NCBI GenBank assembly: GCA_951802425.1
Contig: OX637803.1
Location: 1,116,001 to 1,180,000, forward strand
Length of the DNA stretch: 64,000 bases
Source: Clavaria fumosa
Lineage: Eukaryota > Basidiomycota > Agaricomycetes > Agaricales > Clavariaceae
Reading direction: 5' to 3'
Part shown: positions 12,359-22,208 of the stretch, in pieces
Numbering within the stretch: position 1 is the first letter of the stretch
Layout: each line of letters starts with the position of its first letter
Program-made: the position numbers and the translations under genes
Notes under the pieces: generated by a model
Seen by the model: only the letters and a program-made list of their open reading frames with translations
The model's database searches: none
Told to the model about the DNA's origin: nothing

Positions 12359-13643
12359 ATGGCTGACGTAGCCCCCGACACCGAACCTGCACCAGCAGCG
12401 CCCCTCGCGCCTGCTGCGTTTTCATTGAAGATTGTCCTGTATACTGGAGAGAGGCACGAGTTCCAAATGTTCTTGAGGAGCTTGCGCCTAGAGTTCCGAC
12501 TAAACGAGGCAAAATACCCTACGGACTTTCACAAAGTGGTATTCTGCTTGAGCCACATGACGGAGAAATACGCAGCAGAATGGGCAAACCAAGCCGCAAA
12601 TGTGTTGCTAGAACCAGGAGGCGAACACGTAATCTGGGCTACGTTCGAAGCTCGAATGAGGGAAACCTTTGCCCCCATCGAAGACCAGGCATTGGCTGTG
12701 CAAGAGCTCAACAACTTCCGGCAAGTAGGCATGGATGCCGCACAATTCTTCCAAAGACTTGAAACCCTCATGAGCCGAGCTGGGTACGAAGAGGATACCC
12801 ACTGGAACATGATCCATGCTCTGTTGATGAGGGCACTGCACCCAAAGCTCATGGAGAAAATCCTCGCATGCGCAGACCAACCCGCTGATTACCAAGCCTT
12901 CCGTGTGTTGGCTGTACGCCTCGACAGGCAACACCAACTACACACGGCAGTACAAAGAGAGATGCGGGCACAAGCAACGCCACGTCCCACCGGGAACCAG
13001 CCCGCACAGCGCCAACCCCCGCAGAACCGCTACTGGCGCTCACCCCAGTGGCAACCACAGGCAGTGTGGGAAAGACAGAACCAGTGGAACGTACCACCCG
13101 CACAGCCACAGCAGGCACAATGGCAACCGCGTCCCCAGCAGCAGCGGCAACAACAACAACAACAGCAGGTGCCACCCCCCAGACAATGGAACGGACAAGC
13201 CCCACCGGGTACCAGGCAAGGTACCCCGATGGACACAAGCCGAGGAACCGGCCCCCGCCGCCCGCTCATTTGCTATAATTGCGGACAGGTTGGTCACCCA
13301 GCTCGACTCTGCCCTGAGCCGCTCCACCCCTCGACAGCAAGCGAGATTCGGCAATGCATTCGAGATGCAGTCGCCCCCTGGGTACTATACACCGCCTCCG
13401 CTATCTCCATACCCAGTGCCCGCGTATCCGCAATCACACCCAGCCTCTCTCACATCGTATAACCCCTCTTATGCCGCCTCCATCACTACCCGAAACGACT
13501 TCGAAGAAATGGAGAACACCATCGCGCAGTTGCAGGACCAACTGCACATCCAACAGAGACCCCGGGCACCAACCCCTGGACCCGAAACCACCGAAGCAAC
13601 CTCGAATGTTGGAGAACAGGATTTTCAGCAGGGATCCGCCTGA
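12359..13643 (+). pseudogene. gag: inner-element gag, with a frame change near its 3' end
   Basis: ATG at 12359 opens a 367-codon frame with a retroviral-type Gag fold region (LYTGERHEFQMFLRSLRLEF; WATFEARMRETFAPIEDQA), a Pro/Gln-rich linker with a polyQ run, and a CCHC zinc knuckle CYNCGQVGHPARLC. After the knuckle the frame loses protein character and stops at 13460-13462. A plausible C-terminus (PPGYYTPPPLSPYPVPAYPQ, then a coiled-coil-like EEMENTIAQLQDQLHI) continues in the +3 frame to TGA at 13641-13643. A small indel near 13360 therefore seems likely. Gag assembles the virus-like particle and binds RNA through the knuckle. Confidence 0.8.
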
Positions 13644-13660
13644 GTGCTAAGGCAGGATCC

Positions 13661-16600
13661 TTGTATATTGTCCCCGCTCGCTGCCATGTAAAACAGCTCG
13701 TGAATGACATGCCGCTATTTCCATTGTCGAAAGAGGCTGAGAGGGCTAAGCACACCCTCAAGGACCTCACCTGTAAGAAACTCCCAGGATATAACGATGA
13801 TGTGGACTGGGACACCGACCCCAGGACCACATATGGGAGAGGAGGAGAACGACAACTAGACATGCCAGGATTCATAACCACACTAGACACCAAAGAAACC
13901 TACGATGTCAAGTTACTAGTGGACTCTGGCTGTACAATGTCTGTCATGGACCTGGAATGGGCTGTGGCCAGGAAAATAAACCTTACAAGACTGGAGACCC
14001 CTATAGTGTTCAAGAATATCGACGGGACCATGAATGTGTCTGGAGCCTTCAAACATTCAGTGGCCCTACGACTTAACATTGGAGGCCATGTCGAAGTCAA
14101 ACAGTTCTTATTGGGACAAGTCACCAGTCACCCGGCAATTCTGGGGCATGACTGGCTCCGGTATCACAACCCCAATATCCGATGGTTCGAGAAGTACATC
14201 CATTTCGACAAGTGCAAAAAGAAAGACTGCCACATTGTGGATTACGGCTATGGCTTCCGAAACCTACATGACACAACAACCACGCCCGACTGGAAGGCCC
14301 TATACCCCCAAGTGTTTGCTGGAAAAACTGGCCAGAAACTACCCAAATCTCTACCAGGAATTGATTACGAAATCAAATTCAAAAACGACCCTGGGTTCCT
14401 GCGTTCGAAAGTCTACCCGCTCACCAACAGGGAAGACGAGGCTTTAAAAGCTTGGCTCAAAGAAAATTTGGAGAACGGCCGACTGGCCTGGGGGGAATCG
14501 GACTACGTTAGCCCGATTTTCTTCAAGGACGAAGGGGACAAGCTGTGACCCATCATCGACTATAAGCGCTTGAACTCGTTCTGTGTCAAGGATATATACC
14601 CACTACCCAGAATCGACGAAACAGTAGCAAGCCTAAAGAAAGCTAAAGTGTTCACAAGCGTAGACGTGGAATGGGGCTACTGGAACGTCGCAATGGCCGA
14701 ACAGGCACAACACCTCGCCACGATAATTACCAAATACGGCACGGTCTGGCCCACCGTCATGCAGTTCGGACTTATGAATGCCCCTTCGGTCTTCCAAAGA
14801 AGAATGAACTACCTCTTCCGCACACTAATAGCCACTGGAAAGGTATTTGTATACATCGACGACATTCTTGTGGCAACGGAGATGACCGAAGAACACCGAC
14901 GCCTACTACACGAGGTGTTCAGAATATTACAGGAAAATGACCTCTGCGTCCGCGAATCGAAGTGCAAAATAGAACGATCAGAAGTCACATTTCTGGGACT
15001 GCTGATCTTGGAAGGAAGCATCCGACATTTGCCCAAAAAATGCAAAGGGATAGCCAACTGGCCTGTACCAAAGAACAAACACGCTCTTCAAAAGGGGATT
15101 GGATTACTAAACTACTTTCGGCAATTTATAAAGGGATTCGCCACTATCGCCAAGCCGCTATACGAACTATTAAGCGACAACACACCGTATATCTGGACGG
15201 ACCGACAAGAGCATGCCTGGAAACGTCTAATCGATATACTGCAGAGTGATGTAGTACTGGTGATCCCACAGGATAATGGCAAGTGGAAAATGGAAGTAGA
15301 CGCAAGCAACTACGCGACTGGGGGAGTACTGTCCCAGCAACAGCCTGACAGTGTCTGGCAACCGATAGACTTCATTTCGAAAACCTTCTCCCCGGCGGAG
15401 ATGAATTATGCCACATATGACAAAGAATTCCTGGCCATCATCCATGGACTAGAAGAATGGTGCCACTACCTATTGGGCGCTAAGGACCCCTTTGAAATCC
15501 ATACCGATCATGCAAACCTTCAATATTTCCAGAAAAGTCAGAAACTGAACCCTAGACAAACGCGATGGCACTCGAAGCTACAGTGCTTCAACTTCGAAGT
15601 GAAATACAAACCAGGAAAAACAAACATGAAGGCGGACGCACTCTCCCGATGGCCAGATCACTGGGAGGGAACAGATAAATACAAAAAACCCACCGTACAG
15701 GTTTTCCCAGCCCACCGCCTTGCCACACTGTTGATCCCGGAGCCGACAATTGACCAATTGCTCCTGGAGGCACACGCTAATACTATGCCACCTAAAGCGA
15801 TGCCCTATGAAAAAGGGACAGATGGACTCTTCCGACACCAAGGAAAGATCTGGGTACCCCAGGACCTGGTACACAAAATTTTGATGGAGCTACACGACTC
15901 CCCACTTGGGGGACACCCTGGACCCGAAAAGACGCTAGAAAGTGTCACCCGACAGTTTATGTGGCCAGGGGTCAAGGAAGACGTGACGGAGTATGTGGTC
16001 GGCTGCGAAAAGTGCCAAAGGACGAAGCCTGACCGAACGAAGCGACGTGCGCCCCTACACCCCCATGCGATACCACCTTGCCCGTGGCACACCATCACCT
16101 GGGACCTTATCGGGCCACTATCAAAATCTGCTACCCACAATGCCATTCTTGTAATATGCGACAAACTCACGAAGATGACCCTACTGGAAGCCACAGACAC
16201 GAAGCTCACAGCACTAGGAGCAGCAAAAATCCTACGGGACCGAGTACATCGAAGCCATGGTGTGCCCTGCAAGGTAATAAGCGACCGAGGATCCCAGTTT
16301 GTCTCCAACTTCATGGAAGAGTTTTATAAAATTATTGGCATAAAAGGGAACCCAAGCACAGCCTACCATCCGCAAACCGATGGGCAAACGGAAAGAATGA
16401 ACCAGGAGATAGAGATATACCTGCGTTCATACGTCGACTTCATGCAAGACGATTGGTCAGACTGGCTACCCACCGCAGAATTCGCCCTGAACAACCGGCA
16501 ACACTCCGCAACCAAATACAGCCCTTTCTTCTTGAACTATGGCTTTCATCCTCGTATGGGTGACATTAGTCTGCCTGACATACCGCACACCCCGGAGGCC

Positions 16601-17176
16601 TCTGATTTTGCCACAAAGTTACAGAAGGCCAGGGAAAATGCCAAGAAGGCCATGGAGAAAGCCGTGCAATATATGAAAACCGCCTACGATAAACACAAAA
16701 ACAAAAAAACACTAGACTACAAGAAAGGAAACCTGGTTTGGCTAGATGCCACTAACCTGAACATGGAACGACCATCGGAAAAGCTCACGGACAGGAGAGT
16801 TGGCCCTTTTGTGGTAGTAGAGAAAGTAGGACCGGCCGCCTACCAACTCAATCTGCCAGCGACTTGGAAGATCCACCCGGTGTTCAACGAGGTATTGCTT
16901 ACACCATATAAGGAAGGGAGGTTTCCCAATCAGACCCCGGATGAACGCCCGCCCCCCGAGTTAATCGATGACCACCTACAATATGACATAGAAGAAGTAT
17001 TGAAGAGCCGGAAACACAGACGCAAATTACAATACTTGGTGAAGTGGGCTGGTTACCCCCATGAAGACAATACGTGGGAACCGAAGGCGAACCTGGAGAG
17101 AGCAGCCGAAGCAATCGTGGACTTCCACCGAAGACACCCTGAGGCAGCACGTTCTCTCACGGTATCCTTTGCCTGA
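13661..17176 (+). pseudogene. pol: inner-element pol polyprotein with a single in-frame stop
   Basis: The frame is open before 13661 (no ATG) and runs to 17176 apart from one TGA at 14546-14548. Protease keeps LLVDSGCTMS; reverse transcriptase keeps FVYIDDILVAT; RNase H shows EVDASNYATGG and EIHTDHANLQYF. Integrase has CEKC zinc ligands, the three acidic sites (TWDLIGP, VISDRGSQF, ERMNQEIE) and a GPF-type tail (RRVGPFVVVEKVG). It ends with a chromodomain (LQYLVKWAGYPHEDNTWEP). The TGA falls where the family usually has Arg (GDKL-stop-PIIDYKRLN) and fits CGA-to-TGA. It overlaps the corrected gag frame in a -1 relation, so a -1 frameshift for Gag-Pol is possible. Only the nonsense codon separates this copy from an intact pol. 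Confidence 0.93.
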
Positions 17177-17276
17177 TCGATCACACGCTCAGGGCCGAGC
17201 ACTTAAAAAGAAAAGCTACAAACAACTCCACAGACGAAACGCCTCTCCCCTCTTCTGCAAAAACCCCCTCTCCACC

Positions 17277-18029
17277 ATGCCGCCCGACCGTACCCCCCAG
17301 ACCCCACGCCGCGGAACTTACGCTCGCCGTGCTGCGGGATGGCCGAACCACCTAACGCGTCCACCCCCCGCTGAGACCACCCGCCAACGACCCGCGCTTG
17401 ACCTGCGACCTGGACCGGACCCGCGAGGTACGCCACCGGCACTCCAATGCCCACCGTCGTCCCCTGGAACAACTGCCCGTATGCACCATATCCTAGACGC
17501 AGTACGGATCCCCCATGCACGCCGAGTATTGGGATTAGACCCCCCACCGCTGATGACGGACGACCCCCCTTCGCGAATACCACAATTTCGACAAAACCGA
17601 GAGCTCCTGGAGCCTGAAGACGATGTCTGGCTCCGCAGGATGGCCGAGCGGCTCAGCGTAAGCTTTAGCTGCACAATGTGGACCGAACTGCGGGGACTGC
17701 AGTTTGAGCAACAGCGACGCGTCCTCCATGCTTCCCCCATCCTCGTTGAGATATGGGTGAATTCTCGGAGCTCAAGGCTGCGATTCGAGGTCCCGTTACC
17801 ACCGGAACCTATCTTACAAGAAGAATGGGCGGTACACCATAGTCGCACAGGCCCCCCCTGGGTCATACCCGTTTCCACCGATGTCATGACCCTGTGGATT
17901 GTCCCCGCCGACGCCTACGAACACCCTCTCGTACCCAACACACGCGACACAAGTATTGACCCCCCCACCAAACTTGAACCACCGACGGAACCACAACCAT
18001 GCGAACGACAGGAGAGTCCGGAGGCCTAG
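17277..18029 (+). CDS. extra 3' open frame of the inner element, 250 aa, unknown function
   Basis: ATG at 17277 sits in a good context (CCACCATGCC), 100 bp after the pol stop, and opens 250 codons ending 38 bp before the 3' LTR. The product is Pro/Arg-rich at the start (MPPDRTPQTPRRGTYARRAA). A more ordered central part follows (ELLEPEDDVWLRRMAERLSV; LHASPILVEIWVNSRSSRLR), then a Pro/Glu-rich end. It lacks signal peptide, membrane helix and Cys pattern, so an envelope-like protein is unlikely. An accessory protein of this element lineage is the best reading. The frame is free of stops while pol carries one. Confidence 0.55.
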   Translation: MPPDRTPQTPRRGTYARRAAGWPNHLTRPPPAETTRQRPALDLRPGPDPRGTPPALQCPPSSPGTTARMHHILDAVRIPHARRVLGLDPPPLMTDDPPSRIPQFRQNRELLEPEDDVWLRRMAERLSVSFSCTMWTELRGLQFEQQRRVLHASPILVEIWVNSRSSRLRFEVPLPPEPILQEEWAVHHSRTGPPWVIPVSTDVMTLWIVPADAYEHPLVPNTRDTSIDPPTKLEPPTEPQPCERQESPEA

Positions 18030-18055
18030 CGGGCCCATCGAGACGACGGACCACT

Positions 18056-18067
18056 GAGGGGGGATAA
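18056..18067 (+). other. polypurine tract of the inner element
   Basis: GAGGGGGGATAA lies immediately upstream of the 3' LTR start TGTTAG, where plus-strand synthesis is primed. Confidence 0.8.
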
Positions 18068-18410
18068 TGTTAGAATTCTTCCGCCTTACCCCCCTTCGTG
18101 CATCACACCCCCCTTTTCCACCTATCACAACATGCGGACACCCCCCCTTTCTCACGTATCACATGCATCATGCCGCGCCCCACCTATGTTATCACGCGTG
18201 AGTCATACTTGGCCTCACCTCTCGCACACAGACTACATGCCTCTCCCATGTTGCACTATGACTCATTCCCTTGTACTATATAAGTAGCCATACTCGCCTG
18301 TAACAGCTCCTTAGGTTGTTACTTTCTATCACTTTGTCCCTTTGCTCCTATTCGACCAATTCCACCTGAGTCCTTCGAATACTCAGGAGTCAACCCGACG
18401 CTAGTTGACA
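18068..18410 (+). repeat. 3' LTR of the inner Gypsy element (343 bp)
   Basis: Same length and ends as 11356-11698, followed by AAATT, the right copy of the target duplication. Differences from the 5' copy are listed under that entry. Confidence 0.96.
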
Positions 18411-18415
18411 AAATT

Positions 18416-18896
18416 CAAGGGAGCGAGTTCGCCAGTCAATGGTCGGATTGTGTTTCCAGAGCCAATCATCGCCTAGAACAAGGTCGAAGTCGGGATAGTC
18501 GCCTAGGTAGCATTCGATAATCTCACGGTGTCCAAGACCAAACTTGACCACGACCTTTGTAAAGTGCGTGATGGGTCCTCGCGAGTTTGCGGTACCGTCT
18601 GCGTTCCTTGTGATCATCGGGGATGGGAGTCGTTCCATGGGGAAACAGTTTCGATGGGCGAAGCTGTGGTCCATGACCGAGGTTGTACTGCTGCTGTTGA
18701 TAAGCACTTTCCCGTGCACGGCTCTACTCGGGAAGGCGGGGGGGGAGATTCGAACTCTGAATTCGAGTTGGGCGGTTTCTTGGCGGCCCACTATTTTCAT
18801 CATCCTGAGAAGCAGTTTAGGAGACGAATCAGAGACTGGCATTGTCGCGGTACTAGTACAGGGGGGGGACTTAGGTGGGGAAGCTGCTTCCTTCAT
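18416..18896 (-). pseudogene. pol: outer-element pol, 5' part (linker and protease)
   Basis: Starts at ATG 18896, whose ATG overlaps the gag stop in the sequence ATGA. It encodes a Ser/Pro-rich leader and an aspartic protease domain, with the flap and C-terminal region recognisable (LGHREIIECYLGDYPDFDLV; LGDDWLWKHNPTIDW). The catalytic triplet reads NSS in LINSSSTTS where DSG or DTG is expected; both changes fit G-to-A on the coding strand. The frame continues at 11355 after the inner element is removed. Confidence 0.88.
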
Positions 18897-20191
18897 TCTT
18901 CGCCCACGGGAAAATCCGTCTTTGCCTCTTTCAGCACCCTGAGTTCCTTATCCTTCACCTCGATGGTGTCGCGGAGCTGGGCCACCAGGGCCTCAAGCTC
19001 GTCGGTGGTCGCGGTCGAGGTATTGTTGGCCCGGACATCGATCCGGGGAACTCGGGGGAGCTTGCGAGGGAGCGGGCAATTGCGCGCGAGGTGGCCGGGC
19101 TGTTGACAATTGTAACAATTGCCGCGTGACAGAATCCGGTCGACCTGCATTGCATTCGGGTCGTGTTGTGGGGGTGCAGAAGGTCGCAGGGCCGGGCGAT
19201 CGGGTGGTTTGGCGTAAACGATCTGCCGGGCGGGGCGCATGGCGTCGCGACGTTCGAGCATTAAGTCGATGGCGAGGGCCTTCCTCTTCCAGGCAGAATA
19301 GTTGGGCGGAAGGGCGGCAGCGGCGTAGATGCAATCGGTAATGTTATAGTTGAGGGCGGGCTTGAGGAGAGTGACAAGGAGATCTCCGTGAGTTTGCTCG
19401 GAGAGTTCAGCCTTCGCGATTAGCTGGTCGAACTCTGTCAGGAACTCTTTTACCGGGCGTTTACCTTGCTTAAGTTTCCCAAGCTTAAGGTAGGCGTTCT
19501 CCTTCTCTACCAAGTCTGAAAACTCGGCATCCATACTTCCTCTGAAGACTGCCCAGGTGGGGCATGAGGTGGGGGCTGCAACTATTTTCTCAACCACGGA
19601 GTTGGCCCAATCTCCGGTGTAGCCTCCGCGCATCTGGTTCAGGGCAAACAAAATTTGTTTTAGGTCCGTGTTGAACCTATCTGGCTCGGCGAGGAAGAAG
19701 ACATTGAGCTGCCGAACAAAAGTCCAGTAGGCAATGCTGCTCCCATCGAAGGGGGCAATAGTGAATCCGCTAGACATCGTATCCGCGGAGTTCCTCGTTG
19801 ATGTCCGGGAGTTCCATTGAGTCGGAGGCGAAGGAGATGGAGGAGACTGAGGAGGGGGAGAAGGAGTCCGAGGTGACGGGGGATTGAGTCGAACGGGGAG
19901 GGCAAGGTTCATGGGCAGTGGCGAGGGTGCTCTGCTGTCGGAGGGCGTCCTGAAGACTTCTTCGGATATCTGAAGCAGGCCGAGGCCAGGCACTAGGATA
20001 CGCTCGGGGGTTGATGGGCGCCCAGGAGGCGAGTCGGGGTGGGTTTCGGCCGGTGCCGATGACGAGCCAAGCGTTGGCTGTGCATGCTCGTAAGAAACAC
20101 TCGGGGGCATCAGTCTGAACCGAGGCGGCGGCGTAGGTAGGGGGTCGTGGGGTAGGAGCGGGCGAGGGCGTTCTCGGCGGGGACTCGACAT
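18893..20191 (-). CDS. gag: outer-element gag, 432 aa
   Basis: ATG at 20191 opens 433 codons ending TGA at 18895-18893. The first 150 residues are Pro/Ser-rich and likely disordered. The central part is a Gag capsid-like region (YWTFVRQLNVFFLAEPDRFN; WAVFRGSMDAEFSDLVEKEN). A CCHC zinc knuckle follows (CYNCQQPGHLARNC), then a short coiled-coil-like end (DELEALVAQLRDTIEVKDKE). No internal stop is seen, unlike pol of the same element. A second open stretch just upstream in another frame (LTIEDIENVESPP and preceding residues) may be an earlier start lost to a small indel. Confidence 0.85.
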   Translation of the reverse strand: MSSPRRERPRPLLPHDPLPTPPPRFRLMPPSVSYEHAQPTLGSSSAPAETHPDSPPGRPSTPERILVPGLGLLQISEEVFRTPSDSRAPSPLPMNLALPVRLNPPSPRTPSPPPQSPPSPSPPTQWNSRTSTRNSADTMSSGFTIAPFDGSSIAYWTFVRQLNVFFLAEPDRFNTDLKQILFALNQMRGGYTGDWANSVVEKIVAAPTSCPTWAVFRGSMDAEFSDLVEKENAYLKLGKLKQGKRPVKEFLTEFDQLIAKAELSEQTHGDLLVTLLKPALNYNITDCIYAAAALPPNYSAWKRKALAIDLMLERRDAMRPARQIVYAKPPDRPALRPSAPPQHDPNAMQVDRILSRGNCYNCQQPGHLARNCPLPRKLPRVPRIDVRANNTSTATTDELEALVAQLRDTIEVKDKELRVLKEAKTDFPVGEE

Positions 20192-20656
20192 TTTCGATGT
20201 CCTCAATCGTCAGGCCTTCGGTAGCCTGACGGAATATCTCTTGGTTAAGGGCGGCGGTAAGTAGCGCGGGGAATTCTCTGGGGAAGTAGCCTGGGTGGAG
20301 CTTCTGCTCACAGATCTCTCTCGAGGACCAAGGTCTGGGTTTGATAAACTGTCATTCGACTGAACGATAAATGGTGCTCCGCGGCGGTCGTCCGTCTGGG
20401 GAGTTGCAGCGAGTGATGGGTACTGGTGTATGGCAATCGATGTAGCAAAGAGCGAAAAAGCGGTGTTGTTTCTGCCTGTCTGTGAGGCCTAGGGGTTCTG
20501 GCAAGTTCTTCTTTCTCAACGTTTGAGAATCCAGTTTGGCGAATAGCGAGGGTCGCGGCTTTCCAGGTACGTTAGGAGGGCCGGGCAGGTTTGGTTTGAG
20601 TCGGTCGTCGATGTTGGGACGTCACAGATGTCGAGTTGGGATGAGGGACGGGGTTG
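20192..20656 (-). other. leader region of the outer element
   Basis: About 465 bp between primer site and gag ATG. On the minus strand one frame is protein-like for roughly 60 codons (EICEQKLHPGYFPREFPALL and following) before meeting gag in a different frame. It parallels the ATG-less 5' open frame of the inner element. Confidence 0.4.
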
Positions 20657-20669
20657 AGACTTTGATATT
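20657..20669 (-). other. self-complementary primer-binding site of the outer element
   Basis: One base inside the 5' LTR, the minus strand reads AATATCAAAGTCT. This is exactly complementary over 13 nt to the LTR segment at 21700-21712, which lies about 35 nt downstream of a TATATATA box in transcription direction. No tRNA-type TGG start is present. Same logic as in the inner element, with unrelated sequence. Confidence 0.75.
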
Positions 20670-20670
20670 A

Positions 20671-22203
20671 TGTCGCAGTCGATCCTAAATCTGGAGCTCA
20701 AAGGTCGCAGTGAGGTCGCGATGTAAGGATTATATGTGGTCTAAACACGGAAATATGACAGAAACCGACTATCCGGATATTTTGTGATCCAAGGCAATTA
20801 CGCGCGATACGATCCGATAACCATCCGACACCGTCCAATAATGTCCGATAGCATCCGATATATATCCAATATCGGACTCCTCGGTCTTCAATCCCCCGTG
20901 ACGATCACACACCGCCCACGCCTTTCTATTTCATCACTCCAGCATGGTCAGCGCTCGACATACTCACTATTCCATTCCCATTCCTTTATTTCATATAACA
21001 TGCTGTAAATTTCATATTGTGATCCCTTTCAACCATTCAATCATTTGAACATTTCAAACCCTTTGCAGTACTTTGCCCATTGTTCCTAGTACCCCTTTGC
21101 TGTACCAGCCCCACTTTCCTTCAGTTTACGAGCGGTCCGGACATGTGCTACTCATTGGACATTTCATTCCTCCGAGCTACTCAACTCCCTTGTGATATAA
21201 CTCCTCCATATAACCCTTCACACGACATGGCGCTGTTCCATACATTTTCCGGACATTTCCGTACATTCCAATTTGCTGTACTTACAGAACTGTACTTAAG
21301 CACACTTCGGACTATACGGAAATCCAGCTTTTTGAACGCCCACATCGTGCTGTGATTTTTAGCAAGCTCACCTTTCGTTGTACCTATTGATCCACTGGCC
21401 TTCGTCGTCACCGGCCCCTCGAACCTTCGATCCAAACATCGGACTCTATCGGATCTGATACCGGATACTCTGGACAATGTATATTTTCACTCTCTGAACC
21501 TTTTGCACTCAACCTCCACATCCTCCAAGGTTCTGTCTAGTGTACCCGTTGTGCAATAAGACCCCCTGAAGAACCCGGCCGCGAACATCTATTTGCAGCC
21601 AACACCTGTACAGCCTACTACAGCGACGAGGTCGCGAAGGTCATGTGGATAGCTGATGTAAAGGCTCAACGAGGAGGTAGAAAGAGGCGATTTCTGAAGA
21701 ATATCAAAGTCTAAGGAATACATGCCAAGTGCCTACTTGTATATATACTAGAGTCCAAGGCCATGGGAATGGTATTAGTACAAGGTAGTAAGGGAGGACA
21801 TACAACGGGAACGATGGTAGGGAGGAAATGAAAGTATCCGGGTAACGATCACGGAGTCGTCATGGTCCCAAGAAGGGAAGCATTGGTTGGCGGGTGAATG
21901 GGACAGCGGTACAAGGGCGCCAGGGGGACAGGAAGTCGTTGTGGGAAGGAGATGGAGGTGCCAAGGGGACGGGATAGCGGTAAAGGTGGGGCGCGGGAGA
22001 GAACAAGGTCGCGTTAGGGATGGTCGCTTGATGGGCAATGTCAGGTGTCAGTTCATCGACAGGGTGATGGCATCCCGCTTGATGTGCCATCACGTGTTTG
22101 GGCTGTACTGTTGGTGGTGGTCACGTGAGTTCTCGTGACTTACTGATCATGTGACAGGTCACATGTCCGCGACCTTTGGGGATCACGTGATGTCGCCGCG
22201 ACA
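20671..22203 (-). repeat. 5' LTR of the outer element, split by a 901-bp insertion
   Basis: LTR pieces 20671-20721 and 21623/21627-22203 match the intact left LTR. TATA box near 21740-21747 and predicted RNA start at 21712. The insertion lies downstream of the start, in R/U5, so it would be transcribed and would disturb first-strand transfer. Confidence 0.9.
20722..21622. mobile_element. 901-bp TG...CA insertion in the outer LTR, candidate solo LTR
   Basis: Begins TGTAAGGATT, ends CCTACTACA, flanked by GCGA on both sides (20718-20721 and 21623-21626); the intact left LTR has a single GCGA here. Termini TGTA...TACA fit an LTR. There is no coding capacity. Internal sequence has clustered ATCCGAT-like words near the left end and TATA-like runs. 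A 4-bp duplication (possibly 5 with one change) is compatible with LTR retroelements. No second copy is in the window, so the family cannot be named. Confidence 0.6.
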
Positions 22204-22208
22204 CTTGC

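Larger units (their letters stand above)
11356..18410 (+). mobile_element. inner chromovirus-type Gypsy LTR retrotransposon, 7,055 bp, nearly intact
   Basis: Two 343-bp LTRs (11356-11698 and 18068-18410), TG...CA ends, and a perfect 5-bp target duplication AAATT (11351-11355 and 18411-18415). The insertion lies in pol of the outer element, in the opposite orientation. Order: self-complementary primer site, a 5' open frame without ATG, gag with a zinc knuckle, pol (protease, RT, RNase H, integrase, chromodomain), a 3' open frame of 250 codons, polypurine tract, LTR. The LTRs differ at 7 of 343 positions, so it is younger than its host element but not brand new. One in-frame TGA in pol and a frame change in gag are the only coding defects I see. 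Confidence 0.96.
7847..22203 (-). mobile_element. outer chromovirus-type Gypsy LTR retrotransposon, decayed, carrying two later insertions
   Basis: Bounded by matching LTRs that start TGTCGCGG and end CCGCGACA, and by a 5-bp target duplication CTTGC at 7842-7846 and 22204-22208. Coding order on the minus strand is gag (20191-18893) then pol (18896 to 8486) with protease, reverse transcriptase, RNase H, integrase and chromodomain; integrase before chromodomain is the chromovirus/Tf1-sushi layout. The inner element (11356-18410) interrupts pol, and a 901-bp insertion interrupts the right LTR. Removing both leaves an element of about 6.4 kb. Two in-frame TGA codons and substituted catalytic residues in protease and reverse transcriptase mean it cannot move by itself. 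Confidence 0.95.

Noticed and set aside
17277..18029. Envelope gene in the inner element, suggested by its position after pol
   Set aside because: No signal peptide, no membrane helix and no Cys pattern; the coding nature is plausible but not envelope.
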